Shown in pieces: positions 11,590 through 22,752 of a stretch of DNA of 64,000 nt. A program made the position numbers and the translations under genes. Position 1 is the stretch's first letter. The number at the start of each line of letters is the position of its first letter. Below the pieces are notes generated by a model, which searched no databases, was not told the origin of the DNA, and saw only the letters and a list, made by a program, of their open reading frames with translations. The DNA lies in contig CM028377.1 in NCBI GenBank assembly GCA_013146195.2, forward strand, positions 60,346,109 to 60,410,108, read 5' to 3'. The DNA is from Codonopsis lanceolata. Its lineage: Eukaryota; Streptophyta; Magnoliopsida; Asterales; Campanulaceae.

Positions 11590-13075
11590 AGGTCTAGAAG
11601 CTCCTTAAAGGCAAAAACTTGGTGTAAGTCCAGTTGGTAACTGACAAGGCTAGAGGGGGGGTGAATAACTTTTTAAAAATTCTGAGGATTGACTTTAAAA
11701 ACTTTAAAAGTTTGCAGCGGAAAATGAAATTTTGTCAGTCAGCTGATATGGTCAGCTGGCTGACACAATAGTGTTAAAAAATTTCTGTTTGAAAGATAGA
11801 TCACTGAATATAAAAAATGAACTGAAGAACAATTTATCTGAATAGATAATTAAACAATTAATGTAAGTAACTGACTAACACTTAAGTAGATCAAAACTTC
11901 TTAAGTGTTAGATCAGTTTGTAGGAGCTCATGAAATAACTGACAAATATTTGAAGTGGTTCACGGTAAAATTGCTATGTCCACTACTAAGTTGGTCAGAA
12001 TTGGATTTTTTAAGTGTACTAATTTTATTAAAAATCTAATTGATCTCTAATGGATTAGTGTACAACAAAAGACCAGTGTTTATGGAGAATGATTGAAAAA
12101 CAATCAAACTCGTGAGACAAACTGACTGATTTCTAAAGAGTATGAAACAAATCACTCAGTGTTTATCTAAACAATAACTAGAAGAAAATATTCAAAGAAG
12201 AGTATCTAGCTAAAGTTTTAAAGAATACTTAAGGCACAGAGAGAATTTCTTTGAGATTAGAATGCTTCAGACTTATGTTATATCTTCAAATGCTTTCTGT
12301 GAGTATTTATAGATGTTCTTGAAGAGTAACCCGTTAGGAACACATTTGAATTTGAAAATGTGTTGAGCTATCCAAACATATCTTCTCACAAGATCACAGA
12401 GATCTTGTTAGATAGCTAATTTACAGAATATCTATCAAAACACAAAATAAGAATGTGTTAGTACTAGAGAATGTTCAAGTAAATGAAGTAAATAAGCTGA
12501 CACTCCTAAACAATTTTCAGCCGATATAAATGACTGACAAAAATAATGTAGCAAGCTGACCAAAACAATAACTAGAGAATTGGCTGACAATAAGTGAAAT
12601 GATTTTAAGCAAATCTATTTTAAGGCAAGATTCAACATTTGGGTAAGACAAAGTGAAGGAAAATGGTGTTTAGGTTTGTTTGGGCATGAACTGATTTGTA
12701 AAAATCATGGGTTATCCATCAAGAAAACAAGTCAAAATGAGAGGGAAAAGTGAGCGAGAATACGGCATGCTATGAGCATCCACCACGTTATTGAAATTAA
12801 AACGTTTCATTAATTGTTCTGGTGCCCCTTTTATTTTCAAGAACGTGAGCCGCGATCCATGTGCACTCACGCTTTTCGTTTTGGTCCTATGTCAGCCTAT
12901 GTTAATTTTCGTTAGCTCAATTTTCCTTGCAACACTCAACAACACTTAACGGTCTTCGATGACTTACATATTGAGGATCTAAAAGTGCATATTTATAGCA
13001 AAAATAACACATTTAAAGCTAAAAAGTGATACACTTTCATACATAATAAGTCACACATCAAGTAGATTATGCGCC
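11590..13075. repeat. Probable retroelement-derived repeat, class uncertain
   Basis: The stretch begins near a 'gctagagggggggtgaata' motif (about 11650) that I associate with dispersed plant LTR-type repeats. It carries many words of the type 'cagctgac' and 'ctgac(a)aa' but no long frame. A candidate far end is not clear. Its right part (12960-13070) resembles sequence at 53150-53240 ('actttcatacataata' and nearby 'gcaaaaa...aca(c/t)attta'). The call as LTR/copia-type is only a guess. Confidence 0.3.
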
Positions 13076-14194
13076 TGTGAGTGTCCCGTTGCGAACCGGC
13101 CCGCGCCACTAAAAAGGTGAGGTGGTTTCAAAACTTCCAGCGCGTGGGTTAGGAGGCTAATTTACGAGTTGGGAAGGAGTTAGGCACCCAACTCGCCCTT
13201 TCGGTCTCAAAGTAGATTTTTGGCTATATATATATGAGAGAGAGATAAAAGAAACTTATAGCAACCTCATTTTAAAGTTGCAAATAGAGCCTAAAAAATT
13301 TATACTATAATAACGACTTATTTTGTGATATATTACTATTTTAATAGCAATATTTTATTAATTAAAAATAATAACTTTAGTGTACCTACCTCTTGAAACA
13401 TGATGGTTTTAACCCAGACCAACTTTGCTTTAGGCATGCTTTTAGGTGTGCTTGCTCTGTCCTTCAAGGAGAGGGAGTAGTTTTTTGTTTTGTATTGTCT
13501 GAATTTGGGCAGCGTAACTGCTTGTTTTGGTTGCTTTTCGCCTCGAGTTCCGAGAGGCACAACTGCTTGTTTTGGCTTGATATTACGTCTAAAATCGGAC
13601 AGCGCGACTGTTTGCTTTGGCCTTTTTGGAATCGGTGAATAGAGCGAAAACCTAATCGGGTAACTACGTTTATATTTGGACGATGGGTATAAGTGTTTAG
13701 GAGGGACTCTAGCAACTTGACAACACTCTTGGATTTATCTGAAAATTAAATGCGTATAATTTATTCAGCGTTCTCCGCTCTCTGTTCTTCCGCTTCTTTT
13801 TAAACTGAAGGAGGCCTCTATTTATAGGCGGAGGAGCAGATTTAACCTCGACGGAAGAAAATATATTTTGCATTTGTGCTTGAAATGGATGTACCTTGTG
13901 TTGAAAATATTGTACTTTAGAAGAAACGACATAGGGCTTAAAGCAGTTTTGGGCGCCGCCTTATACAAAAAAGGGGGCAGCGCCGAAAATGGTCTATGGC
14001 AGCGCCCCTTTTTGTTTTTGTACTTTAAGAAATTTCATTTTTCCCCACTGCTGTTTCATTGTTTGTCCTTTTCCTTTTCTATTTTTTCCTTTAACACTTT
14101 GGCCCTCCCGAAACTTTAATGAAAACTTAACACTTTTTAGTTCGTTTAAAAATATATATACGTAAATATATACATACATACATAATATATATAC

Positions 14195-14239
<45 letters not shown>

Positions 14240-14262
14240 GTACGAATTTGGGGTATCTACAT
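13076..14262 (-). mobile_element. Tat-type LTR copy A (minus orientation)
   Basis: The plus strand begins TGTGAGTG (13076) and ends GGTATCTACA (14262). Read on the minus strand this gives TGTAGATACC...CACTCACA, the ends seen in the other Tat LTRs here. It shares with them the block around 'ggaggctaa(g)ttacgag' followed by 'aactcgcc', the repeated 'actgcttgttttgg' words and a TATA box (TATTTATA, 13819-13826, minus). It also carries GC-rich 'ggcgccgcc' words. It is diverged and about 1.2 kb long. The frames inside it are not genes. Confidence 0.65.
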
Positions 14263-14554
14263 ATCACCTTAACGTCATTGATAAAAGAGACTCTCAAATT
14301 CGAGATAAGCAATGCTGGGGAATATTTTTTAGTTTTAACATATGAGCGATGCAAATATTTTTGGTGCGACGGTCGGACCTATCGAAATAGGCTGCCTACG
14401 TATCTCTTTTGGGAATCAGATCGAACGTAGTTCGGTTTAAGCCAAACAAAGGAATCGTTTTGCCCAGAATAGGCAAAGTCGGAGGGAGTTTTAAATGCAC
14501 TTCACCCAGCATAGGCAATGCAGGTAGGGCTCAAACGCGCTTCGCCCAAAGCAG
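14263..14554 (-). mobile_element. Fragment of the 3' internal end of a Tat element
   Basis: Next to LTR copy A, this segment matches the segment next to LTR copy C (17508-17830). Shared landmarks are 'ccttaacg', 'gctgcctacgtat' (14391) and 'gaatcaga(t/c)c...gtagttcgg'. In the element's direction (minus) it is the end of the internal region just before the 3' LTR. It ends in two 45-bp-like repeats ('cccagcataggca') and then joins an LTR of opposite orientation. Confidence 0.55.
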
Positions 14555-15831
14555 CCATAGGCGGCGCCCATAAAGGGTGTATGCAGCGCCCACAGCTCCC
14601 TTGTTCACTATTGCAATTAGCTTTTGGTGCATCTCTTTCAGCGTACGGTACAAGTCGTTAAAGCACGGAAGAAAATATTTGGCTTAACCTTCGCTGTTTA
14701 GAAAACCCAGCCTCTCAGCCTATAAATAGAAGGCCTTCGGCAGTGAGAGAGAGGACTCACAAACAATTTTACAGAGGAAGTTTCACGAGTATTGTTACGA
14801 TGTGAATTTCCAATCAAACCCCGAAGCTCCGTTAGGCTGCCGAAACCTCCCCTAAACACTAAAACACTCCGGCCAAAGTGAACCCTAGTTACCCTGCTAG
14901 GTTTTAGCCCTATTTCATCGGTTCCAAAATCCAAAAAAAAAAAAAACAATTGCCCTGTCCGAATCCAGACGTCAAATCCAGCCAAAGCAAGCAATTGCTC
15001 TTCCCGATTTTAGACTTGACAACAACGCAAGCAAGCAAAAACAAGCAGTTGTGTCGCCTGGATCCCAAGGCGAAAGCAACCAAAAGGAGCAGTCACGCTG
15101 CCTGAAATCCAGCAGCAACAAAAAAAGACTTCATTTCTAGGAAGGACAGGCGAAGCACATGTAGATCGCCTAGTGGGCTTAAGCCCAGGCATACCGAGTT
15201 CAGATACTCACGTTTCGGGAGGTAAGTTTTGTTCCCGTAGTTATTTACTATAATCTATAACTTAAATATAAATATCTAAGTAAATTTCATTTCGGTTTTT
15301 ACTTTAATATAATAATATTTATAGTTACTTTCTGTTTAATTTGTTTATTTTTTGATCTTTCTTTAAATGTAATAAAAGTGGTATTTTCCTTTTATTTTAA
15401 TTAGATTCTTTTTTGTCACTACTTTAATGTAAAGTACTTATAATTTCTGAAAGTTTAATTAGTTTCTTTTCTACACAAATTTTAAATATAGAAATAGTTA
15501 TGTTTTTTATTATTTAATAAATTTCATTCATGCTTATACATGTAATGTAAATAAAGTTTGTACTAGCATAACTATTTTATTCCTAAAATAGCTTATAAAA
15601 ATGTTGTAACTATTCTCTAAATTATATTATTTAAGTTGTAATTTTGTTTTCTTTTCTTTAATAAGTGTAAAGTTATTTCTCTTTATTTCTTTCTGTCATA
15701 TATAAATGTATTATTTTGAGCCAAAGTGTATAAAATAAAACAAGCATATATTGATAAACTCATTGTGAGACCGAAATGGCGAGTTAGGTGCCAAATCTCT
15801 TCCTAACTCGTAACTTAGCCCACGAACCCAT
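14555..15831 (+). mobile_element. Tat-type LTR copy B, truncated, opposite orientation
   Basis: This is the reverse complement of parts of copies A, C, D and E. It has a TATA box TATAAATAGA at 14721 on the plus strand, a stretch at 14870-14910 that is the inverse of 16965-16985, and the inverse of the 'ggctaagttacgag' block at 15770-15820. Its U3 start and its last bases are missing. It abuts copy C at 15832, giving two LTRs in inverted orientation. The minus-strand frames inside (14698-15192) are shadows. Confidence 0.55.
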
Positions 15832-17507
15832 TGCGAGTGCATCGGGAGGAGATTCCCCCGGATCGCGCGCTACCTTGCTTAGGGGAACACGAGATTCGGG
15901 GAAGAAATCACTCTTTTCATTTCATTTCCCCTTGTTTAGGGGAAAATGAAATTAAAAGTGCAAAAAGAGTGTTGTAAATAGCGCATTGAAAACGCCCCGG
16001 TCACTGAGTGTGCTTTGGTCCACTATGAGTGCTTTGGGTTTTTCTATATCTTATCCTCCCTTGTTTAGGGAAAAACAAGATGCAGAAAATGCAACGCCCT
16101 TTTCACTTCATCTTCCCTTGTTTACGGGAAAACGAAATTTAAAGTGCGAAAAGGAAGTTACAAGGGCACGTGGGAATACGCCCGACCTCACTGTGTACTT
16201 GAGTTCATTTTGGATCACTATGAGTGTTTTAGATTTTTCTGTATCTTATCCTCCCTTATTTAGGAAAAAACAATATGCAGAAAATGCAACGCCCATTTCA
16301 TTACATCTTCCCTTGTTTAGGGGAAAATAAAATTAAAAGTGCAAAAAGGATGTTGCAAAGAGCGCGTGGGAATACGCCTTGCCTCACTGTAGACCCAAAA
16401 TGTTGTAACAAACTTGTCATCTTTATTTTAAGGAGAAATAAAGAAAAACAAAAAATAACCAGATTTTGTAAAGGGTTCGGAGGCTAAGTTACGAGGTGTG
16501 AAGGTGTTAGGCATCAAACTCGCCTTTTCGATTTCAAAATAGTTTTTGGTTAAAATATGTTTTTATTATATTTGTTAATAGCTCTTTTTAGTGCTATTTT
16601 CTATAGAAATCCGGAAAGCATAAATGCTTAGATTTTTATATTGGGCCGGCTGAAAATAACACTTTTTTAATTAAACCTCTTAAAGGTTTACCTTTAAGAG
16701 CGTATGGTGTGCTCGCTATGTTCTTCCGGGAGAGGGAGTTTTTTGTTGTTGCTGAGTTTCGGGCAGATAAACTTCTTCCGAAAGTTGATTTTAGGCCTCG
16801 GGAAACGGGCGGAGCAATTGTTTGTTTTTTGCTGTTGTTTGCTTGTTGACGGTAGAAATCGGGTAGAACAATTGCTTGTTTCTTGCGTGTTTGGAGTTTG
16901 GATTCGGGCAGAGCAGCTGCTCTTTTTGAGATTTTTGGACAGGGGAAATAGGGTGGAATCCTAGCAGGGAGACTAAGGTTCACTTTGACCGATTGATTTT
17001 GTGTTTGGAGGAGATTTGACAGAGCTTCGAGGCTTAGAAGAGGGGAACTCTCACAACGCTCTCTCAGAACTCACTGCGGGAGAAACTTTAACTACGTGAT
17101 CGCAGTGTGTGAAGTGTGTGTGGAGTGAATTCACTGAAGCCGGGTCCTTCTATTTATAGACTGAGATGGGGACTCCTTCGTCATTAAGTTTTCTCTTTTG
17201 TGCTTCACCGGCTTGTACCGCGCATTGAGAGAGTTGTGCCAAAAGCAAAGTGCTACAGTGCTTCTAGCACTATTGGGCGCCACCCATAGGAGGAGTGGGC
17301 GCCGCGCCAGGTGTGGCTCTGGGTGGCGCCTGGGGTGTTTTTCTTGCCTTTTTTTTGACACTTTGGCCCCTGCATTTCACTGCTTTATGCATCATGCTTT
17401 TCCTTTTGCATTTTTAAACCCTGCAAGTTGACATTTGCTAAGTTTTAACAGGTCTTGATATTTTATGCCATGTTACATACCAGGGGTACGAAACTGGGGT
17501 GTCTACA
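15832..17507 (-). mobile_element. 3' LTR (copy C) of the minus-strand Tat element
   Basis: It runs from TGCGAGTG (15832) to TGTCTACA (17507); on the minus strand it opens TGTAGACACCCC. It is preceded, in element direction, by a purine-rich AAGGGGCTC (17508-17516). The TATA box is TATTTATA at 17151-17158, read TATAAATA on the minus strand. It contains a 195-bp tandem repeat (starts at about 16021 and 16216) built on 'cttgtttaggggaaaa' words. The 1676 bp include about 330 bp (near 16200-16720) that are missing from copy D. Confidence 0.75.
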
Positions 17508-17516
17508 GAGCCCCTT
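17508..17516 (-). other. Polypurine tract
   Basis: On the minus strand AAGGGGCTC stands immediately before the LTR start TGTAGACACC. This is the position and composition expected for the plus-strand DNA primer of an LTR retrotransposon. Confidence 0.6.
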
Positions 17517-17844
17517 AACGATGGAGTTTACGGGTAACCCGAAGCTTACCGAGTAAACTAACATCGTTGATAAGAAATAGACTCCCAAATTTCGTGGAAA
17601 TTATAATGGGGAGTAATGCAATAGGTAGCAGTTATAATTCAGCAGTTTATAATACATTTCAGATCTCGCATATCTTAGACATATTTAGTCGGTTGTAGCA
17701 GGTTATCGTAGTTTTTAAGCAGATATGCAAATTTATGCTCTGATGGTCGGACATATCTAAATAGGCTGCCTACGTATCCCTTAATAAAAGGAATCAGACC
17801 AAATGTAGTTCGGCATAATGCAAACCAACAACAGTCATACTGGT

Positions 17845-18350
17845 GGAATAGATGGGACCTGATCCTTTCCTTAAGTGACCCGGGGTATGCACCCCTTGTG
17901 GAAAGGATCCAACAACAACCAGTGAGATCATGAAACCGGTCTTTTCCCTAAGTGACCCAGGGTATGCACCCCTTGCGAAAAAGATCCAACAAACCAGGTG
18001 GAGTACAATGATACCAACATTTTCCCTAAGTGACCTGGGGTATGCACCCCTTGCGGAAAAGATCCAACAAGAACCAGTGGGATACCATAGAATCGATCCT
18101 TTTCCCTAAGTGACCCGGGGTATGCACCCCTTGCGAAAAAGATTCAACAACCAGGTGGAGCATATCATCAAACATTGCATCCTCAGGGATAGGCACCCTT
18201 CGTCGAACGCAATGGTGGGACACATCATAAAGCATTGCACCCTCAGGGATAGGCACCCTTCGTCGAACGCAATGGTGGGACACATTTTTTCCTTTCATGA
18301 CCCGGGGTATGCACCCCTTGTGGAAAAGATTCAACAAACCATTAGATAAG
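17845..18350. repeat. Minisatellite in the 3' region of the Tat element
   Basis: Five copies of 'ggggtatgcacccctt' (a near-palindrome) occur at 17882, about 17958, 18037, 18117 and 18304. The first four are spaced 76-80 bp apart. Between the last two lies a second unit of about 60 bp repeated twice ('ctcagggataggcacccttcg' type). The frames reported across it on both strands reflect the repeat only. Confidence 0.8.
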
Positions 18351-19022
18351 ATGCACGCAGGTAAAATATTAATACTTTACATTTCCTTACCTTTTCTTGC
18401 TTTTGTTTTGTGCTTTTTTCTTTTTTTTGCTTTGCTGCTTTCTTTTATTGCACTGCTTTTCTTTCTCGTTGCATTTTTTTTTGTTGCATTTTTTCTTCTT
18501 CTGTTGCATTTTTCTTTCTTTCTTTGCTGCTGATTCTCTTTTGCCATTGCATTTTCCTTTTCTTTCTGCACTTTTTTTTTGCTTTCAGGAGATTTGCTTT
18601 TGCCGTTGCATTTTCTTTTGCTGCTGCAAGTATCTTGCTGGGGATTTGAATGGTATAATTTCTGCTTCTCTGACCTTTTTGTGGCTGACCTGCTGGGGAT
18701 ATGAGCTTTCTTTTAATCTATGATGTATGGCCATCACTTTTTGTTAACAAAACAAACTTTGTTAACTTTTCGTTAAGCTTCCAGGGACTTTTTGCAATTT
18801 GAGCAACCTTGGATGTTTAAGTGCTGGGCTTGAACTTTGGAGGGGAGGAAAGTGAAACTTTCCACCCCTTTCTTCATAACTTACGGGGAGTGAAGTAGAA
18901 GTAGCAGCTTTATTTCTTTTTCGACATTTTCTTCTTTTGCCATTGTTACCGACAAGATTTCTTCCTCATTTCTTCGTTTTTTCTCGATTTTCTTTCGCCA
19001 AATTGATTGTTTTGGAGGATAG
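18351..19022. other. T/C-rich leader region upstream of the antisense plant-mobile-domain gene
   Basis: Strongly T-rich (18400-18640), then a G/C-balanced stretch to the ATG at 19023. The frames here are low-complexity Phe/Leu/Cys strings and are not coding. It is the likely promoter and leader of the plus-strand gene that follows. I could not single out one TATA box. Confidence 0.4.
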
Positions 19023-22000
19023 ATGACTTCCTCTTCGCGATCTGGGAAGGGGAAAGCACTGATGTACCTGGATTTGGGCGAGGAAAGACGTGAACTTCCT
19101 CCTTTGACCCGAAATCATGTCAAATATCTCTTCTCGAAGGATGATTGGCGCAACATCCTTCGTGATCGGCATTTGCACGTGTCTAATCTTCCGATTCCCG
19201 CTGTAAGTTTCTTTTTCACAAACCCATTTGGTCGATGTTTTAGATATGTTGGATTTCTTTGCTGTTTTGGACTTTTGGAGTATACCTACTCTTGATTTTG
19301 ACGCTTATGCATGCAATTTATATGCTAAAATGATGCAATTTGGCAATTATTCATAACAAAAATATGAAATTCGTGGTATTTAATTTTGCGATGCATATTT
19401 GAGCAATTGGCATTATTTGATTCTGTGATGTATATTTCATGTAACTGATATATTTTGACTATATGATGCATGACTGGGCTTTAAAATATTTTTTCATGAT
19501 GCGTGCTGATGCAATATATTTTTTCGATACAATGGTGCTTTTTTTTTTTTCCCAGATGCATGCATGCACTGCATAGATATATTGTATGCCAAATGCAACA
19601 GAAATACTTTCTTTTTAATGCTTGCAATATTTTTATTTGAACAAATGCAATATGCAACTATTTAGAGATGATTGCATATGATAGATTGCTAAGACATGAA
19701 TATATTATTTATCACATTTCATCAGTCTTATGCATGCAAATGCGCCGTAGGGATATTTAAATGCTTGCTAAAATGCTGCATGGATATTTTGTCTTAAATG
19801 TGTGCAAAAATGCAACATGCATTATTATTTTTTTAATGCAAAAATGCATCTTACTTTTTTTATGCGTGATATGCAAGATGCAACACATTTTTTCTTCTTC
19901 TTTTTTTTTATGCGCGATATGCAAGATGCTACACATTTTTTTCTTTTTTTCTTTTTTGAATGCAAGAATGCAACATTTTTTTCTTTTGAATGCAAGAACA
20001 CATTTTTTTATGCGTGATATGAAAAATGCAATATTTAATGATTTTTTTTCATGCAATATATATTTTTTAAAGTGCAACATGAATATGCAAAATAGGGCAT
20101 GATTTAATTTCTCTGATATGCACGTATGCAAAATGCAACATGGATATGTTATGCAACAATGTATATTTATTTTGACATGCTTAGCAAGAATAACATAGTA
20201 TTATGGCATGCATAGGATTTAGTGAGAGACAAGAATTTTTACCTCCCTTTTCCTTCCTGATTCTGAGATGCTGCTGTTATTTTCTTTTCCTCTTTTTTTT
20301 TTCAAGTGCGCAGAGCTTTGAACAGGGTTCGGGCCAGCTGCGACAAGGTTGCCACGTTTATAACTTGATGCCTTTATAGGTACAGCTCCTGGTGGAGTCC
20401 TTCGGCTTTACTGTGTTTTTGCGGGCTTTCCGTCCCTTCCGTAGTTATATGCCCATCTTTGAGGTCTTGCGGTATTACTGGTGGGACACCACCCATACCT
20501 TCCATTTTAGCTGGGGGGGAGGCCACATTGACCCCGTGCGATTTTGCTGCGATCACGGGTATTTCTACCGGTATTGGCAGGGCCTTGGAGCCGGACTACA
20601 CCCATCCGACATCATCATGACGTGTTAGATGATCTTTTGGGTTTTGAACTTGAGTATAAGACTGCCGATGAGATCAAGATTGGCAGTGTCAGGAGTTGAC
20701 TGGTAGCACACGCCTGGCAGGTTGACCCGAATGATAGCGAGGTTGTGACTCGCATTGCCAGAGCGTTCTTGTTATTCTTTTTGGGAGTATCACTGTTTGC
20801 CAACTCATCCACTTCTCTGAGGGTTTCCCTCCTAGGATGTCTGTGGGATCTAGACCACGTCATTGATTATGACTGGGGGCAGGCAGACCTGGCTGAGCTT
20901 ATGCTTCCATGGACAGGGCCAGCCGTAATGATTCGTCAGTTCTTAACGGTTTCGCTCCGGCTTGGGAGGTAACTTTTTTTTTCCCTGCTTTTTTTTTTTT
21001 TTATTTTTGCTTTCTCAGCATTTCCTTTTTTTTTCTTTATTCTTTTTTTGCTGACTTTTTTTTTGTGGGTCTAGGCCTATTCTGTATTTCATTTTACCCT
21101 GGGCCCACTGCGCAGCCGCATCCACGAGCCACCGTTTCTGACTGAATTTGTGAACGCCAATCGGGTAGAGGAGGATCGAGATGGCCACTTTTTGTACGAG
21201 ATAAGGATGCGAGACAGGATTGCGAGCTCGAGCTCGAGCACAGTGCACTTATATCCCTTGAGGGGTTTGGCTGGACCTTATATGATATCTCTGGAGATGA
21301 GCCGTTGCCGGATTCTGCTGGTGTCCATTATGGTTGATTCTCTGTATATGGGCGAACGGTCAATCGCCAGCATTTTATGTTTCCGGTGCCTCAAGTGACA
21401 CCACATGCACCTCCTCACTGGGTGACAGTCCTAAACTTCTTGCCGAACAGGTATCTGTACATGTCGAGATATATTGTGCCTCATAGTGATTATCCTGTCA
21501 TGGCATATGAGGAGTTCCTGAGGACAATGTTCCATCCTGCCCCTACAGCGGCTAGGCGTGCATCTGACGTCTCTGATAGGCCGAGGCCTTCTTGTCCAAC
21601 TCTTGACGTGTAGTCAGATTTATTTGTGCCTGCTGAGGATTTCTCCACCTTCCAGTATCGGCGTGATGAAAGACTTGTGGAGGAGGTTTTGTCTGATGTT
21701 GACATCCCTGAGCAGGTCCGCGCGGTATACTTATTTTCTTTTTCATACTTGCATCATTTTTTTTCTTCCTTTTTTTTTCGAGGCTAACACATATATTTTT
21801 TGTTCTACACATTTTCCAAGGTTGATGTGTCTTCGTACAAGAAGTTGTTGAGGGGCTTTTTCAGCATCAACAAATTGTATCAATGGCTTCTGGATGAGTT
21901 CACTTGCCGGGGAAATGATGCTGTGAGGCAGACTAGGCGCCGGGGCGAGGATGATGATGATGATACCGGCGGATCAAGTCATTCTCGGGCGAGGGGACGA

Positions 22001-22060
22001 GAGTACAGGATTGGTGGGACCGGCCCTTGGGTCATGGGTGGCAGCTTTGACAGGAGCTGA
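19023..22060 (+). pseudogene. Antisense plant-mobile-domain-like gene of the Tat element (about 4 exons)
   Basis: It lies on the strand opposite to gag-pol. Exon 1 (19023-19202) starts MTSSSRSGKGKA and ends at GTAAGT. Later exons, separated by introns with GT...AG borders (donors near 20969 and 21728, acceptor near 21822), carry blocks such as YYWWDTTHTFHFSWG, IARAFLLFFLG, LYMSRYIVPHSDYP and ARRASDVSD. The last exon (about 21822-22060) ends in an acidic tail with DDDDDTGGSS. The WWD-THTFH-GE-type motif and general layout resemble the plant mobile domain (PMD), known from MAIN-like host proteins and from extra frames of Tat retrotransposons. In-frame stops (for example near 20630) and frame changes break it. 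A homologous copy lies on the minus strand at 38626-52801. Its role in the element is unknown. Confidence 0.6.
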
Positions 22061-22752
22061 TCTTCTCGTGGTCATTAGCTCCTTTTACCTTCATTTATTA
22101 GCTTTTTGCTGTACCAGACTCTGCACACATTTCTAAATGCAATGTATTATTATTTTATGATGTAAGACTTAAATGTGAAGACTAAATTATTCTAAGAATA
22201 AAAGAAATCTAAACCATTATCTAGTGGTAACGACACACTACAGTTTTATGGATGGAGGTTTGGAAGGGATACACCTTCAGATTTAAAACGGGCTTTTCTG
22301 GCATTCTGTGGGGAAGAAAAGGCAGCCTCCTCTTCCTGTGTTTGATATTTTCTTTCGGCTAGGGAGGGTTATTGGCTAGCTTCAGCATTTTGTTTCTCGT
22401 GAACAAATAGAGCCAGTAGTGGAGCAGCCGAAGTCCGAAACAAGGATACCAGACAGTTTTGGGAGCCAGAGGTGGGGTTTCTGGGCGCCACCCATGGTGG
22501 CTATGGGCGCCGCACCCAGAGTGGTTATGGGTGGCGCCCATGGATTTTAATGTGTGCTACTGTTGCAGCCACTATTCATGCAATGTGCTCAGAATTCGTC
22601 TGTTTCTTCGATTCTCAGTATAAAAGGAAGTCGAGGCAGCGTCCATTTTCACCATTCATCTGTTTTCTTTCTCTGCTCAAATTATCTGAGCACTCTCTTT
22701 GTTCTATCTCTCCCTTCTTTAGTTAGATATAATTTTTTGTCTTTTTCTAGAG
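22061..22752 (+). promoter_or_regulatory. Spacer with GC hairpin and TATA box before the second antisense gene
   Basis: A perfect 13-bp inverted repeat (GGGCGCCACCCAT at 22483-22495 and its complement at 22527-22539) can form a stem with a 31-nt loop. A TATA box, TATAAAAGG (22619-22627), follows, and an ATG stands at 22753. This fits a stand-alone promoter for the gene at 22753, independent of the element's LTR. The same GGCGCC-ACCCAT words occur in the U3 part of the LTRs (17277 and 33963). Confidence 0.5.

Noticed and set aside
13393..13715. Frames with repeated 'NCLFWL' or 'QNKQL' words
   Set aside because: They reflect the 60-bp repeats in the Tat LTR, not coding sequence.
14698..15192. 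Minus-strand frames of 98 and 60 codons
   Set aside because: They lie fully inside LTR copy B and are shadows of its repeats.
18377..18723. Several overlapping frames on both strands of 18.4-18.7 kb
   Set aside because: The products are Phe/Leu/Cys or Lys/Arg strings from T/C-rich DNA without any domain; a low-complexity artefact.
19757..20131. Frames of 113-124 codons on both strands
   Set aside because: They come from repeated 'atgcaa' and T-rich words inside the first intron of the antisense gene; His/Met/Cys-rich products without motif.
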